Part shown: in pieces, positions 40,327 through 49,367 of the stretch
Numbering within the stretch: the stretch's first letter is position 1
Layout: each line of letters starts with the position of its first letter
NCBI GenBank assembly: GCA_963800065.1
Contig: CAWCZO010000003.1
Location: 186,001 to 250,000 of the forward strand
Source: CAWJFJ01 sp963800065
GTDB taxonomy: Bacteria; Actinomycetota; Acidimicrobiia; Acidimicrobiales; UBA8190
Length of the DNA stretch: 64,000 bases
Direction: 5' to 3'
Notes under the pieces: generated by a model
Seen by the model: the letters and a program-made list of their open reading frames with translations, nothing else
Databases searched by the model: none
What the model was told of the DNA's origin: nothing
Translations under genes and position numbers: made by a program

Positions 40327-41676
40327 ATGGGAGATCTCGCACTGAGCATCGCCGCCTCGGGCCTCGATGCCCAGCAGACGGCGATGGACACCATCTCCGA
40401 GAATCTCACGAATGCCAACACCCCCGGCTACGTGGCCGAGAGCGCCCAGCTCTCCACCAATCCCGGTGGCGATCTGCTCGGGGTGGGGGACGGTGTCCGT
40501 GTCGACGGGGTCACCCAGAACACCGACGGGCTCCTGGCCACCAACGCGCTCCAGACCCAGGGTGTGCTGTCGCAGAGCACCGCCCTGCAACAGATCCTGC
40601 AGGGTGCCCAGTCAGCCTTCCCGGTGTCCAGCTCGGCGGGGATCGCCTCCGACCTGTCCTCGTTCTGGCAGTCGTGGGACGCCATCAGCCAGGACCCGTC
40701 GAACCCCGCTCCCCGGACCCAGGTCGTCGATCTGGCCCAGAATCTCGTGTCCGACTTCCAACAGGCCTCACAGCAGCTCACCAACCTCCAGAGCAACGCC
40801 GAGACCCAGGTGTCGACGGCGGTGACCCAGGCCAACTCGCTCCTGCAGCAGGTGGCCACCCTGAACGGGGAGATCGGCGCCACGGAGGGCGGGGGTTCCC
40901 CGGCCAACTCACTCATCGACCAACAGAACCAGCTCATGGGCGAGCTGGCCTCGAGCATCGGGGCCGTGGCCGTCCCCCAGTCGGACGGGACCGTCAACGT
41001 CGACGTCGGAGGCGTGACCCTGGTCCAGGGCACCTGGAGCGACACCATCGAGACGACCGGCGGCTCCGGGGCCATGACACTGGTGGCCCACGCCAGTGGC
41101 ACCGCCATCCCCACCTCGTCCGGCAGCGTGGCCGGGCAGCTGGCGGCCATCAACCAGTACCTCCCCGCCTACCAGGCCCAGCTGAACACCGCCGCCAACG
41201 ACCTGGCCACCACCGTCAACACCCAGTTGGCGGCCGGCTACACGGCCACCGGGGCCTCAGGGGCCGGTTATCCCCTGTTCGAGGGGTCCGGGGCGGCCGG
41301 ACTCTCGGTCAACTCCGCCATCAGCGGCAATGTCCAGTTGATCGCCGCCTCCTCCACCGCCACCCTGCCCGACGCCACCAACGACGCCGGGAACGCACAG
41401 GCCATGGCCGAGCTCTACAACTCGCCGACCGGACCCGACCAGCAGTACCAGTCCCTCATCCAGGGTCTCGGCACCCAGGTGGCGGCCGTCAACAGCCAGG
41501 TGCAGGCCCAGACGTCGGTGGCCAACGCCGCCCAGGAGAATCTGCAGTCGGTCGAGGGTGTCAACACCAACGACGAGATGGTGCAGATGCTGACGTTCCA
41601 GCAGGCCTATCAGGCGTCGGCCAAATTGGTGAGCACAGTCGATACCATGATGCAAGCACTGATCCAGGCGTCATGA
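40327..41676 (+). CDS. flgK: Flagellar hook-associated protein 1 FlgK
   Basis: 449 residues. The N-terminus has AASGLDAQQTAMDTISENLT and NANTPGYVAESAQLS, and the middle has SDLSSFWQSWDAISQDPSN-type text (FlgK: F-x-x-x-x-L-x-x-P). The C-terminus is EGVNTNDEMVQMLTFQQAYQ with a final VDTMMQALIQAS helix. FlgK links hook and filament. AGGGAGAAGG precedes the ATG. Confidence 0.94.
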   Translation: MGDLALSIAASGLDAQQTAMDTISENLTNANTPGYVAESAQLSTNPGGDLLGVGDGVRVDGVTQNTDGLLATNALQTQGVLSQSTALQQILQGAQSAFPVSSSAGIASDLSSFWQSWDAISQDPSNPAPRTQVVDLAQNLVSDFQQASQQLTNLQSNAETQVSTAVTQANSLLQQVATLNGEIGATEGGGSPANSLIDQQNQLMGELASSIGAVAVPQSDGTVNVDVGGVTLVQGTWSDTIETTGGSGAMTLVAHASGTAIPTSSGSVAGQLAAINQYLPAYQAQLNTAANDLATTVNTQLAAGYTATGASGAGYPLFEGSGAAGLSVNSAISGNVQLIAASSTATLPDATNDAGNAQAMAELYNSPTGPDQQYQSLIQGLGTQVAAVNSQVQAQTSVANAAQENLQSVEGVNTNDEMVQMLTFQQAYQASAKLVSTVDTMMQALIQAS

Positions 41677-41704
41677 TGACCAAGGCCGGAACGAGGAGGG
41701 ATTC

Positions 41705-42637
41705 GTGACCGACGTAATGGGATCCGGCGCGATCTCCTACACGCCGACGATCATCGCCAACCAGTTGATCTCGGGACTCAACACCGATGAGGCCCAACAG
41801 GCGACTCTGGAAGAGCAGCTGTCGACGGGGAACACGATCAACCAGGCATCCGACAATCCCGCCGGCGCCGCCGAGTTGCTCCAACTCAACGGGAGCCTGG
41901 CCCGCGCCCAGCAGTACGCCTCGAACGCCACCGATGGAATGGGCTGGTTGTCGCTCGGCAATTCGACGATGAACCAGATCCTCTCGTCCCTTCAGTCCGT
42001 CCAGCAGACGGTGCTGTCGGCCAGCGGGGCCGGTCTCTCCAACGAGCCCGGTGCCGTCCAGTCTCTGGCCGCGCAGGTCTCGGCCGCCCAACAGGAGCTC
42101 ACCAACCTGGCCAACACCACATACGGAGGGCAGGCCATCTTCGCCGGGACGGGCAACGTGAGTCAGGCCTACGACACGAACGGCAACTACGTCGGAGGGG
42201 GATCGGCGCCGACCCGGACCGTGGCCCCCGGTGTCCAGGTGCCCGTGTCGGTCACTGGTCAGCAGATCTTCGGGTCGGGATCGACCGGCCTCCTGGGCAG
42301 CAGCGGCATCCTGGCCCAGATCGTCCAGGACCTGCAGACGGGGACGACCGCCTCGCTGAACAACCTCCAGACCACCGACGGGCCGGCCCTGGCCTCGGCC
42401 ATCACGCAGGTCACGACGGTGGCGGCCCAGATGGGATCCGATTACCAGCGCATGCAGACGTTCTCCCAGCAGGCCTCCAGCGCCCAGCAGACCCTGCAGA
42501 CCGAGCTCTCGGGAATCGACAGCACCAACGTGGCGCAGGTCTCCACCCAACTCACCGAGGCGCAGCAGTCGTACCAGGCGTCGCTCTGGGCCACGTCGCA
42601 ACTGTCGCAAGAATCCCTCGCGCAGTTCCTCAGTTGA
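41705..42637 (+). CDS. flgL: Flagellar hook-associated protein 3 FlgL
   Basis: 310 residues with a flagellin-like N-terminus (LEEQLSTGNTINQASDNPAG, ATDGMGWLSLGNSTMNQILS) and the FlgL text TYGGQAIFAGTGN. The C-terminal helix ends YQASLWATSQLSQESLAQFL. It forms the second hook-filament junction ring. Start GTG 41705 after GAGGAGG. Confidence 0.93.
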   Translation: MTDVMGSGAISYTPTIIANQLISGLNTDEAQQATLEEQLSTGNTINQASDNPAGAAELLQLNGSLARAQQYASNATDGMGWLSLGNSTMNQILSSLQSVQQTVLSASGAGLSNEPGAVQSLAAQVSAAQQELTNLANTTYGGQAIFAGTGNVSQAYDTNGNYVGGGSAPTRTVAPGVQVPVSVTGQQIFGSGSTGLLGSSGILAQIVQDLQTGTTASLNNLQTTDGPALASAITQVTTVAAQMGSDYQRMQTFSQQASSAQQTLQTELSGIDSTNVAQVSTQLTEAQQSYQASLWATSQLSQESLAQFLS

Positions 42638-42651
42638 CGGGAGAACAGCGA

Positions 42652-43116
42652 ATGCTGATCACGCGGATCCGCCCGGAAGAGCCGGCGGAGGGAACCGAAG
42701 CGGCCCCGACCACCGACGAGGGCTTCGTCGACGGTGCCGTCCTCGACTTCGGCGGAGGGATCCCCGGCTTCCCGGAGTCCCGCTACTTCCGACTGGAGAA
42801 CCTGGCGCCCGAGCTCCAGCCCTTCTGCGTGATGCGGTCGGTCAACGAGAGTGCGATCAGCTTCGTGCTGGTGGCACCGGGGGTCCTCTTCCCCGACTAC
42901 ACGATCGAGATCGACGAGCAGCACGTGGCCCAACTGGGCCTCCAATCGGCCGACGACGCCATGGTGCTGGCCATCATCACGCTGGGCCAGCCCCCCACGG
43001 CCAATCTCCTCGGCCCTCTGGTGGTCAACCGCCGCACCCGGGTGGCGGCCCAGGTGGTGCAGTACCAGTCGAGCTACCGGGCGGCCGAGCCGCTGGGGTC
43101 ACCCTCCGCCACCTGA
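42652..43116 (+). CDS. fliW: Flagellar assembly factor FliW
   Basis: 154 residues from ATG 42652 (GGGAG upstream; a TTG at 42634 overlaps the flgL stop). The FliW core is GIPGFPESRYFRLENLAPEL, FVLVAPGVLFPDYTIEID and LGPLVVNRRTRVAAQVV. FliW binds flagellin and antagonises CsrA, coupling flagellin synthesis to export. Here its 3' end overlaps csrA by 43 bases tail-to-tail rather than csrA following in the same operon. Confidence 0.92.
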   Translation: MLITRIRPEEPAEGTEAAPTTDEGFVDGAVLDFGGGIPGFPESRYFRLENLAPELQPFCVMRSVNESAISFVLVAPGVLFPDYTIEIDEQHVAQLGLQSADDAMVLAIITLGQPPTANLLGPLVVNRRTRVAAQVVQYQSSYRAAEPLGSPSAT

Positions 43117-43400
43117 GCGGGGTCGTCGGCGGAGCCGCCGGAACCGACCGGCCCGTCGGCCGCCTTGGTGCCCCGGTCGTGCAGGGCGGCGCTGAGCCCG
43201 GCCACCGCGTCGGTGGAGGTCGAGGCGGCCTGGACGTTGGCCTGCTGGATCTCGAAGTAGACCTCTTCGCGGTGGACCTCGATCTCCGTGGGCGCATCGA
43301 TGCCGATCCGGACCTTGTCGCCGGCGACCACGAGAACGGTGACCTTGATGTCGTGGCCGATCATGATGCCTTCACCGACACGACGGCCGAGAACGAGCAC
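43074..43400 (-). CDS. csrA: Carbon storage regulator CsrA
   Basis: 108 residues. The first ~60 are a typical CsrA: MLVLGRRVGEGIMIGHDIKV, VRIGIDAPTEIEVHREEVYF. CsrA binds GGA-containing mRNA leaders and represses translation, classically of flagellin; the flagellin leader here has AAGGAGG. An unusual ~45-residue Ala/Gly/Ser-rich tail follows, antisense to the end of fliW. The gene is on the opposite strand to fliW, with a 43-base overlap. GTG 43400 is preceded by GGAAGAGGG. Confidence 0.92.
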   Translation of the reverse strand: MLVLGRRVGEGIMIGHDIKVTVLVVAGDKVRIGIDAPTEIEVHREEVYFEIQQANVQAASTSTDAVAGLSAALHDRGTKAADGPVGSGGSADDPAQVAEGDPSGSAAR

Positions 43401-43572
43401 CGCAACCCTCTTCCTTGAGATGTGCCACCGTCTCGTCCTGGCGACGTGGCCCGACCCCTCCGTGGGGAACGGCCACAGGCTACCGGGTCGACCGGCGCCG
43501 GCGGGGACGCCGGCGGCCCGATCCGTCGGGTCCGCCCCTTTTTCTGAACCGGCTTTCTGAATCGGCCCGCCG

Positions 43573-44610
43573 TCAGACGGCGTAGAGGTCGCCGTCGGGT
43601 CCTTCGGCGATGGTGATGGGGGTCAGGCCCCTGGTGGCGGGCCCCTTGACGAGGGCCCCGGTCTCGCCGTTGAACCTCGACCCGTGGCAGGGGCAGATGA
43701 AGAGTTTGTCCGGCGCCACGTAGGCCACGGTGCATCCCTCGTGGGGGCAGACGGCGTCGAAGGCGACGAAGGTGCCGGCGCTGGGCTGGACGACCACGGC
43801 CGGATCCCCGGTCTTGGGATCGTTGAAGGTGGCGGCCCCACCGACCGCCACTTCGCTGGCTGGACCCACCTTCTTCCCCGGGGGGGTGGACACGGACGGT
43901 CCCGGCTTCGTCGTCGGCGTGCCGGCCCCGGGCGACAGCGAGCCCGTGGTGGAGTCGGCGGCGCCGGAGTAGTGCCCGACCAGCCGTCCGACGCCGGCGG
44001 CCAGCCCGGCCAGGAGGACCCCGAGGGCGCTGGCCCCGCCGACGGCCAGTGCTTTCAAGGCGAAGGTGCGGCGGTCCATCTCGTGGCGGCCGGTCACGTC
44101 CCCGACCGGTCGGGCGCTGTCAGCGGTCCGCGCCGCCAAGAAGGCGTCGACGGAGAGGACGCCGCCCGCTCCCGCCACCAGCAACGGCAACCAGGCGAAC
44201 AGGAAGACGATGTCCGAGCCCGTGTAGTAGGGAGAGGCATGGAAGCTGATGGTGAGGAAGAGCGAGAGTGAGATCACCATCCCGCCGGCGGCGGCGATCC
44301 GGGCCCACAGTCCGAGCAGGGTACCGATGCCGACGGCCAGCTCGGCCAGGGCCAGGAACACCCCGAGGGCGACGGCCCCGTGCTCCAGGGGCCCGACGAG
44401 GGCGTGGATGGGGCTCGTATGGGCCGCCTCTTTCAATTGGGACTGGATCGACGTCGGATTGTTGGCGTCGAAGAACCCCGGATTGGCGAGCTTCTGCATC
44501 CCGGCGAAGGTGAAGGTGGCACCGACGAAGGCCCGGAGGGGGAGCAGGGCCCAACCCGCCGAGGCCGAGGAGAAGGGTGCTCCGACCCACTGACCCTGCT
44601 TGGTTGTCAT
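43573..44610 (-). CDS. DoxX-family membrane domain fused to a Rieske [2Fe-2S] domain
   Basis: 345 residues. Residues ~15-160 are a DoxX/DoxD-like four-helix membrane domain (LLPLRAFVGATFTFAGMQKL, VFLALAELAVGIGTLLGLWA). Around 180 a DRRTFALKALAVGG stretch with a hydrophobic helix looks like an internal Tat-type segment. After a Thr/Pro linker comes a C-terminal Rieske domain with CPHEGC and CPCHGS, the full cluster ligand set. Such a fusion suggests a membrane redox protein with an extracytoplasmic iron-sulfur centre; partner unknown. It is upstream of csrA on the same strand. Confidence 0.88.
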   Translation of the reverse strand: MTTKQGQWVGAPFSSASAGWALLPLRAFVGATFTFAGMQKLANPGFFDANNPTSIQSQLKEAAHTSPIHALVGPLEHGAVALGVFLALAELAVGIGTLLGLWARIAAAGGMVISLSLFLTISFHASPYYTGSDIVFLFAWLPLLVAGAGGVLSVDAFLAARTADSARPVGDVTGRHEMDRRTFALKALAVGGASALGVLLAGLAAGVGRLVGHYSGAADSTTGSLSPGAGTPTTKPGPSVSTPPGKKVGPASEVAVGGAATFNDPKTGDPAVVVQPSAGTFVAFDAVCPHEGCTVAYVAPDKLFICPCHGSRFNGETGALVKGPATRGLTPITIAEGPDGDLYAV

Positions 44611-44852
44611 CTCACTCCCTGAAGGGCGTCGGCCGGGTCGGTCGCGTCCACGGACACCGGTCCGGGCCCCGGCAGCTTACCGACGCCTCCTGACAGCGCG
44701 GCCGCGCCCCGGACCCGGGCGCCGGTCAGGACGCGACGGTCGGCCACTACGCTTGAGCGGCATGGGCACGCGCCTGCACTCCGGGGTTCGGTCACCCACC
44801 CGACGGCGCCCGGACCGTGCCCCGGACGCCGTCCCGGAGTAACGCCCGGACC

Positions 44853-47540
44853 ATGCTCACCGCCCCGTCCGGTCCGTCGCCCCACGCCGACCTCGAGGAT
44901 CGCCGCCTGGCCACCGCCGAGTTGGCGGTCGGCGGGATGCACTGCAGCGCCTGTGCCTCGCGCATAGAGGGCGCCCTCGCTGAGCGCGCAGGCGTGGTCA
45001 GTGCGTCGGTGAACCTGGCCACGACACGGGCCTTCGTCGCCTACGACCCGGCCACGGTCGGCGTCCCGGAGCTGTGCGGTGCCGTGGACGGAGTCGGCTA
45101 TTCGGCGACGCCCGTCGACGCCGACGACGACGCTTCGGCCGGTGAACGTTCCGACCACTGGGTCCTGCGGGCCGTGATCTCGTGGCCGTTGGCCCTGGCC
45201 GCCTTCGTCATCGCCCTGGCCGCTCCCACTGGTGGGAGCGTGGTCGACGGTTGGACCGTCCTCATCCTGGCCGTGGCCGTCGAGCTGGCCGGCGGCTGGC
45301 CCTTCCTGCGGACGACGGTCCGTTTGTTGCGTCGGGGGGCGACCAGCATGGACACCCTCATCGCCCTGGGGACGCTGGCCGCCCTGGCCGTGAGCGCGGT
45401 GGAGGCCATCGCCCTCCACGGGCAGCACTATCACATCGGCGGTGGCGGAGAGTTCGCCGCCCGCCTGCACGGCGTGATGGCGCCGCTCATCGTGGCCATC
45501 CTGGTCACCGGCCGCGCCATCGAGGCCCGGGCGCGCCAACGGGCCGCCGGTGCCATGCACTCGTTGCTGGGGCTGCGACCCCCGACGGCACGCGTCGTGT
45601 CCGGACCCGACGACGATGAGGGGGAGCTTGTTCCTCCCGAGAGCATCCCCGTGGGCGCCATGATCCGCGTCCGCGCCGGCGAGACGGTGCCCCTCGACGG
45701 CGCCGTGGTGAGTGGGTGGTCGGCCGTCGACGAGTCGATGCTCACCGGCGAGGCGCTGCCCGTGGAACACGGTCCGGGCAGTCAGGTGACCGGGGGGACG
45801 CGCAACGGTGGTGGTGTCCTCGTCGTCCGCGTCACCGCCGTGGCGGCCGAATCGGTCCTGGCCCGTCTGCAGAGGCTGGTGGACGAGGCTCAGCGCGACA
45901 AAGCGCCCCTGCAACGCATCGCCGACCGGGTGAGCGGTGTCTTCGTCCCCCTCATCCTGGCCGCCTCGGTGGTGACCTTCCTGGTCTGGTGGTTGGCCGC
46001 CGGCGATTTCGGGAAGGCCGTTCTCAGTGCCGTGGCTCTGCTGCTGGTGGCGTGCCCCTGCGCCATGGGACTGGCCACACCGGTGGCCATGATGGTCGGT
46101 TGCGGTCGCGCCTCGGCGCTCGGCATCCTCATCCGCAGCGGGGAGGGCCTCGAGCGCCTGGCCGAGGTGGACACCGTCGTCTTCGACAAGACGGGAACCC
46201 TGACCGAGCGTTTCGCCGGAGTCACCGACGTGATGGTCGTCGCCGGTGGCACCAGGGACGAGGTGATGGCGCTGGCCGCCGCCGTCGAAGCCGAGAGTGA
46301 GCACCCCATCGCCTTTGCCATCCGCGCCGCCGCGCCGCTACCGGGGGGTGCCCAGGGAGCCACCGTTCTCCCCGGTGTCGGGGTGGAGGGGACGGTGGAC
46401 GGGCACCGGGTCCGGGTTGTTCGTCTGGCCGGCGCCCATCTGCCTCCCGAGCTCGCCGCCGCCGTGTCCGAACGCGAGGGGCGTGGCGAGACCGTCGTCG
46501 TGGTGGAGCGTGACGGCGCCGTGGTCGGGGCCATCGCCGTGACCACGCCGATACGGCCGGAGGCGGCCGCCGCCATGGCGCAGCTGCGGTCCATGGGCCT
46601 GAAGACGATCATTCTGAGCGGCGACAGTGAGCCGGCGGTGCACACCGTGGCGTCGGCCCTGGAGGTCGACGCCGAGTACAGCGCCCTGAGCCCCTCGGCC
46701 AAGGTCGATGAGTTGAAGGCCCTGCAGTCCGCCCGGCGGCGGGTTCTCATGGTGGGCGACGGGGTCAACGACGCCCCCGCTCTGGCCACCGCCGACGTCG
46801 GCTGCGCCATCGGCAGCGGGACCGAGGCGGCCCTGGCCAACAGCGAGATCGCCCTCCTCGGCGACGACCTCCACGGCGTCCCCGCCTCCATCGGGATGGC
46901 GCGCTCCACCCTGGCCGTCATCCTGCAGAACTTCGGATGGGCCATGGGGTACAACATCTCGGCTATCCCTCTGGCCGCCGTCGGACTGCTCGACCCGTTG
47001 GTGGCGGCGTTCGCCATGGGTCTGTCGAGCCTGATCGTGGTGCTGAACAGCCTCCGTCTCATGCGCCTGGGACGGACCGGCCTCGACCACGTCCAACCGC
47101 CGCGGGTGATGCGGGGGGCCCGCGGGTTCGCCCTGTGGGTCGCCCTACCCGTGGTGCTCTTCGCCGGGGCCACCGTCATCGGCCAGGTGGTGTCGCCGGC
47201 GCGCGGTCAGTCGCTCCTGCCGAGCCTCCCGGTCCCCATCTCCACCATCTCCCTGCCCGGTGGCGCCAGCGCCGAGGTCTACCTCTATCCCGGTCACCCG
47301 GGTGTCAACCAGCTCCACGTCATCCTCGACGGCCTGAGCCAACGACTGGAGACCTCGAGCTCGGTCCGGGTCACGGCGTCGCGAGGTGGCGGTGCCCCCC
47401 AGTTGCTGCGCCAGCAGCGGCTGAGTCCCGGTCACTTCGTCGCCTACCCGACGCTCGGCGCCGGGCGGTGGCGGTTCTCGGTGACGGCGTCGATCAACGG
47501 GCGGTCGGTGCCGTTCGGCATCACCCGCCCCGTCCGGTAG
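44853..47540 (+). CDS. copA: Copper-translocating P1B-type ATPase with C-terminal extension
   Basis: 895 residues from ATG 44853 (GTG 44817 possible). An N-terminal HMA domain has GMHCSACASRIEGAL. P-type motifs in order: TGEALP, CPCAMGLATP (CPC, copper/silver type), DKTGTLTE (phosphorylated Asp), HP loop (SEHPIAFAIR), GDGVNDAPAL. After the last core helices there is ~150 extra residues: another helix (ALWVALPVVLFAGATVIG) and a beta-rich domain (LPGGASAEVYLYPGHPGVNQ; GAGRWRFSVTA) resembling YtkA/CopC-like secreted domains. It exports Cu(I) across the membrane. The next gene is a copper-monooxygenase-like protein. Confidence 0.92.
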   Translation: MLTAPSGPSPHADLEDRRLATAELAVGGMHCSACASRIEGALAERAGVVSASVNLATTRAFVAYDPATVGVPELCGAVDGVGYSATPVDADDDASAGERSDHWVLRAVISWPLALAAFVIALAAPTGGSVVDGWTVLILAVAVELAGGWPFLRTTVRLLRRGATSMDTLIALGTLAALAVSAVEAIALHGQHYHIGGGGEFAARLHGVMAPLIVAILVTGRAIEARARQRAAGAMHSLLGLRPPTARVVSGPDDDEGELVPPESIPVGAMIRVRAGETVPLDGAVVSGWSAVDESMLTGEALPVEHGPGSQVTGGTRNGGGVLVVRVTAVAAESVLARLQRLVDEAQRDKAPLQRIADRVSGVFVPLILAASVVTFLVWWLAAGDFGKAVLSAVALLLVACPCAMGLATPVAMMVGCGRASALGILIRSGEGLERLAEVDTVVFDKTGTLTERFAGVTDVMVVAGGTRDEVMALAAAVEAESEHPIAFAIRAAAPLPGGAQGATVLPGVGVEGTVDGHRVRVVRLAGAHLPPELAAAVSEREGRGETVVVVERDGAVVGAIAVTTPIRPEAAAAMAQLRSMGLKTIILSGDSEPAVHTVASALEVDAEYSALSPSAKVDELKALQSARRRVLMVGDGVNDAPALATADVGCAIGSGTEAALANSEIALLGDDLHGVPASIGMARSTLAVILQNFGWAMGYNISAIPLAAVGLLDPLVAAFAMGLSSLIVVLNSLRLMRLGRTGLDHVQPPRVMRGARGFALWVALPVVLFAGATVIGQVVSPARGQSLLPSLPVPISTISLPGGASAEVYLYPGHPGVNQLHVILDGLSQRLETSSSVRVTASRGGGAPQLLRQQRLSPGHFVAYPTLGAGRWRFSVTASINGRSVPFGITRPVR

Positions 47541-47600
47541 CCGGGGGCCGAGCCCCCCAGTTACCGGGCACCGCCGGTGGAGCCGGGCTAGCTTTTTCCC

Positions 47601-48713
47601 ATGGGAACGCTACGGCTGGCGCGCCGCGGCGCGGTCATGGTGATCGCCTCCGTGGCCCTCGTCGTCGGGGGAGTGGTGGCGGTGGCGACGTCGGCCACCG
47701 CCACCACGCCCAAGGTGACCCTCATCACGCTGCAGGCGGCGCACGCCTACAAGCCGGTGGCACCCCCGGGGGCCACCGACGACTACCACTGCACGTTGGT
47801 CAATCCCCACCTCACGCACAACTCGTACATCGTGGCCAGTCATTTCTTCCCCAACGGCATCGACGTCCACCACTCCATCCTGTTCCTGGTCCCCCCCGAC
47901 CTGGCCGCCGCCGCCCGCGCGGCCGACAAGAACGGAAAGGGGTGGACGTGCTTCGGGGAGACGGCGCTGCCGGGAACGGGCCTGGCCCAGATCTCGAATA
48001 CCCCCTGGCTGTCGGCGTGGGCCCCCGGCCACGGCAAGGACGTGGAGCCCGCCGGGACGGGGGTGTACTTCCCCAAGGGGAGCCTGGTGGTGATGCAGAT
48101 CCACTACAACCTGCTGCGCGGCGATGCTCCCGACCGCGCCAAGTTGGTGCTCAGCACCGTGCCCTCGTCCACGCCCCTCAAGCCCCTTCATCTGAACCTC
48201 ATGCCGGCTCCACCGGACATCCCGTGCCCGGCCGGCGTGACCGGACCGTTGTGCAACCGGGCGGCGTCCCTGGCCAATCTGGGCCAGCGCTTCGGACAGG
48301 CCCAGGTGGACTTCGTGAACACCATCGAATCGGCCTGCGGTCGCAACCCCACCGATCCGCCGGCGGGCGACACCACGACGTGCACGTGGCCCATCGGGTC
48401 GGGGCACGTCGTCCGGGTCACGCCGCACATGCACCTGCTCGGGACGGGGATGAAGATCGTGCTCAACCCCGGGACCCCGCGGGCGCAGACCCTGCTGGAC
48501 GTCACCGACTACAACTTCGACTACCAGCGCTCGTACAACCTGGCCAAGCCGGTGGCCACCGTGCCGGGGGACCACGTCCAGGTCACCTGCACCTACAACG
48601 CCACGTTGCGTCAGAAGCTCCCTCAGCTGAGGAAGCTCCCGCCGCGCTTCGTGACGTGGGGCGACGGATCGTCCGACGAGATGTGCCTCGCCATCCTCCA
48701 GTCGACGGCCTGA
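47601..48713 (+). CDS. Secreted copper type II monooxygenase-like protein (PHM/DBH family)
   Basis: 370 residues with an N-terminal signal segment (VMVIASVALVVGGVVAVA, then ATATT). Motifs fit the two-copper monooxygenase family: a His pair in NGIDVHHSILFLV, a second-domain HVVRVTPHMHLLGTGMK, and SSDEMCLAIL near the C-terminus (methionine site region). Family members hydroxylate substrates using two mononuclear coppers. It lies 60 bases downstream of the copper ATPase on the same strand, suggesting the ATPase helps metallate it or protects the cell from the same metal. No clear ribosome site before the ATG. Confidence 0.75.
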   Translation: MGTLRLARRGAVMVIASVALVVGGVVAVATSATATTPKVTLITLQAAHAYKPVAPPGATDDYHCTLVNPHLTHNSYIVASHFFPNGIDVHHSILFLVPPDLAAAARAADKNGKGWTCFGETALPGTGLAQISNTPWLSAWAPGHGKDVEPAGTGVYFPKGSLVVMQIHYNLLRGDAPDRAKLVLSTVPSSTPLKPLHLNLMPAPPDIPCPAGVTGPLCNRAASLANLGQRFGQAQVDFVNTIESACGRNPTDPPAGDTTTCTWPIGSGHVVRVTPHMHLLGTGMKIVLNPGTPRAQTLLDVTDYNFDYQRSYNLAKPVATVPGDHVQVTCTYNATLRQKLPQLRKLPPRFVTWGDGSSDEMCLAILQSTA

Positions 48714-48723
48714 GCGATCGGCG

Positions 48724-49266
48724 CTAGTCGCCCGCCCAACACCCCAGGATGACGTCGGACACGCTGTCGGCGATGTCCGCCTTGCTGGTGGGGGGCACGC
48801 CGAATTGGGCGGGGAGCCCCGATATGTCGACCAGCAGGACCTTCCAGTCCTTGCGGACGACGACGGAGCCGTCGCTGGTGGTGAACGCACCCTGCCCGAG
48901 GTTGCCGAGGGGACCGGTGTCACCGAGTTGCCGTCCCAGCATGGCGTAGTAGCCCTTCGTCTGGGCCCAACTCGAGAGCTCCTTGATCGAGAGCACCATC
49001 GATCCCGTGGGGTACTGGTACCGGCAGGAGTAGAGGTGATCGGTCCAGGTGGGGGTCTGCACGACCGCCTTGACGCCCAGAACCTCGGCCAGCTCGCCCT
49101 GGGCCTTTTTCTGACACACCATCTTGGCGATCTCCGACGGCAGGCGACCGGCCGGCAGCGGCACCGTCGTCCCCGTCCGGACGGGTGTGGCCGTGGGCGG
49201 GCTCCCGCACGCGGTGGCGCCGAGTGCGGCGGTGGCCACCACCAGGAACGGCAGGAACCGGCGCAC
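48724..49266 (-). CDS. Putative lipoprotein
   Basis: About 180 residues from GTG 49266. A lipoprotein-like signal (RRFLPFLVVATAALGATACG) with Cys about position 22 is followed by a Pro/Thr linker. The mature part has two further cysteines (MVCQKKAQG, LYSCRYQY) and one near the C-terminus (ILGCWAGD), and the text LSIKELSSWAQTKGYYAML, as in many small actinobacterial lipoproteins of unknown role. Convergent with the copper-monooxygenase gene. Confidence 0.65.
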   Translation of the reverse strand: MRRFLPFLVVATAALGATACGSPPTATPVRTGTTVPLPAGRLPSEIAKMVCQKKAQGELAEVLGVKAVVQTPTWTDHLYSCRYQYPTGSMVLSIKELSSWAQTKGYYAMLGRQLGDTGPLGNLGQGAFTTSDGSVVVRKDWKVLLVDISGLPAQFGVPPTSKADIADSVSDVILGCWAGD

Positions 49267-49367
49267 TTTCCGAGAGTAACAGAGGGTCTTCGCGCCGCCC
49301 CGTCGGGCGGGCCCGCCGGTCCGCGGTGTGCCCGCCGTATGCTCGGCGCCCATGGAGGTCGGTTCCC

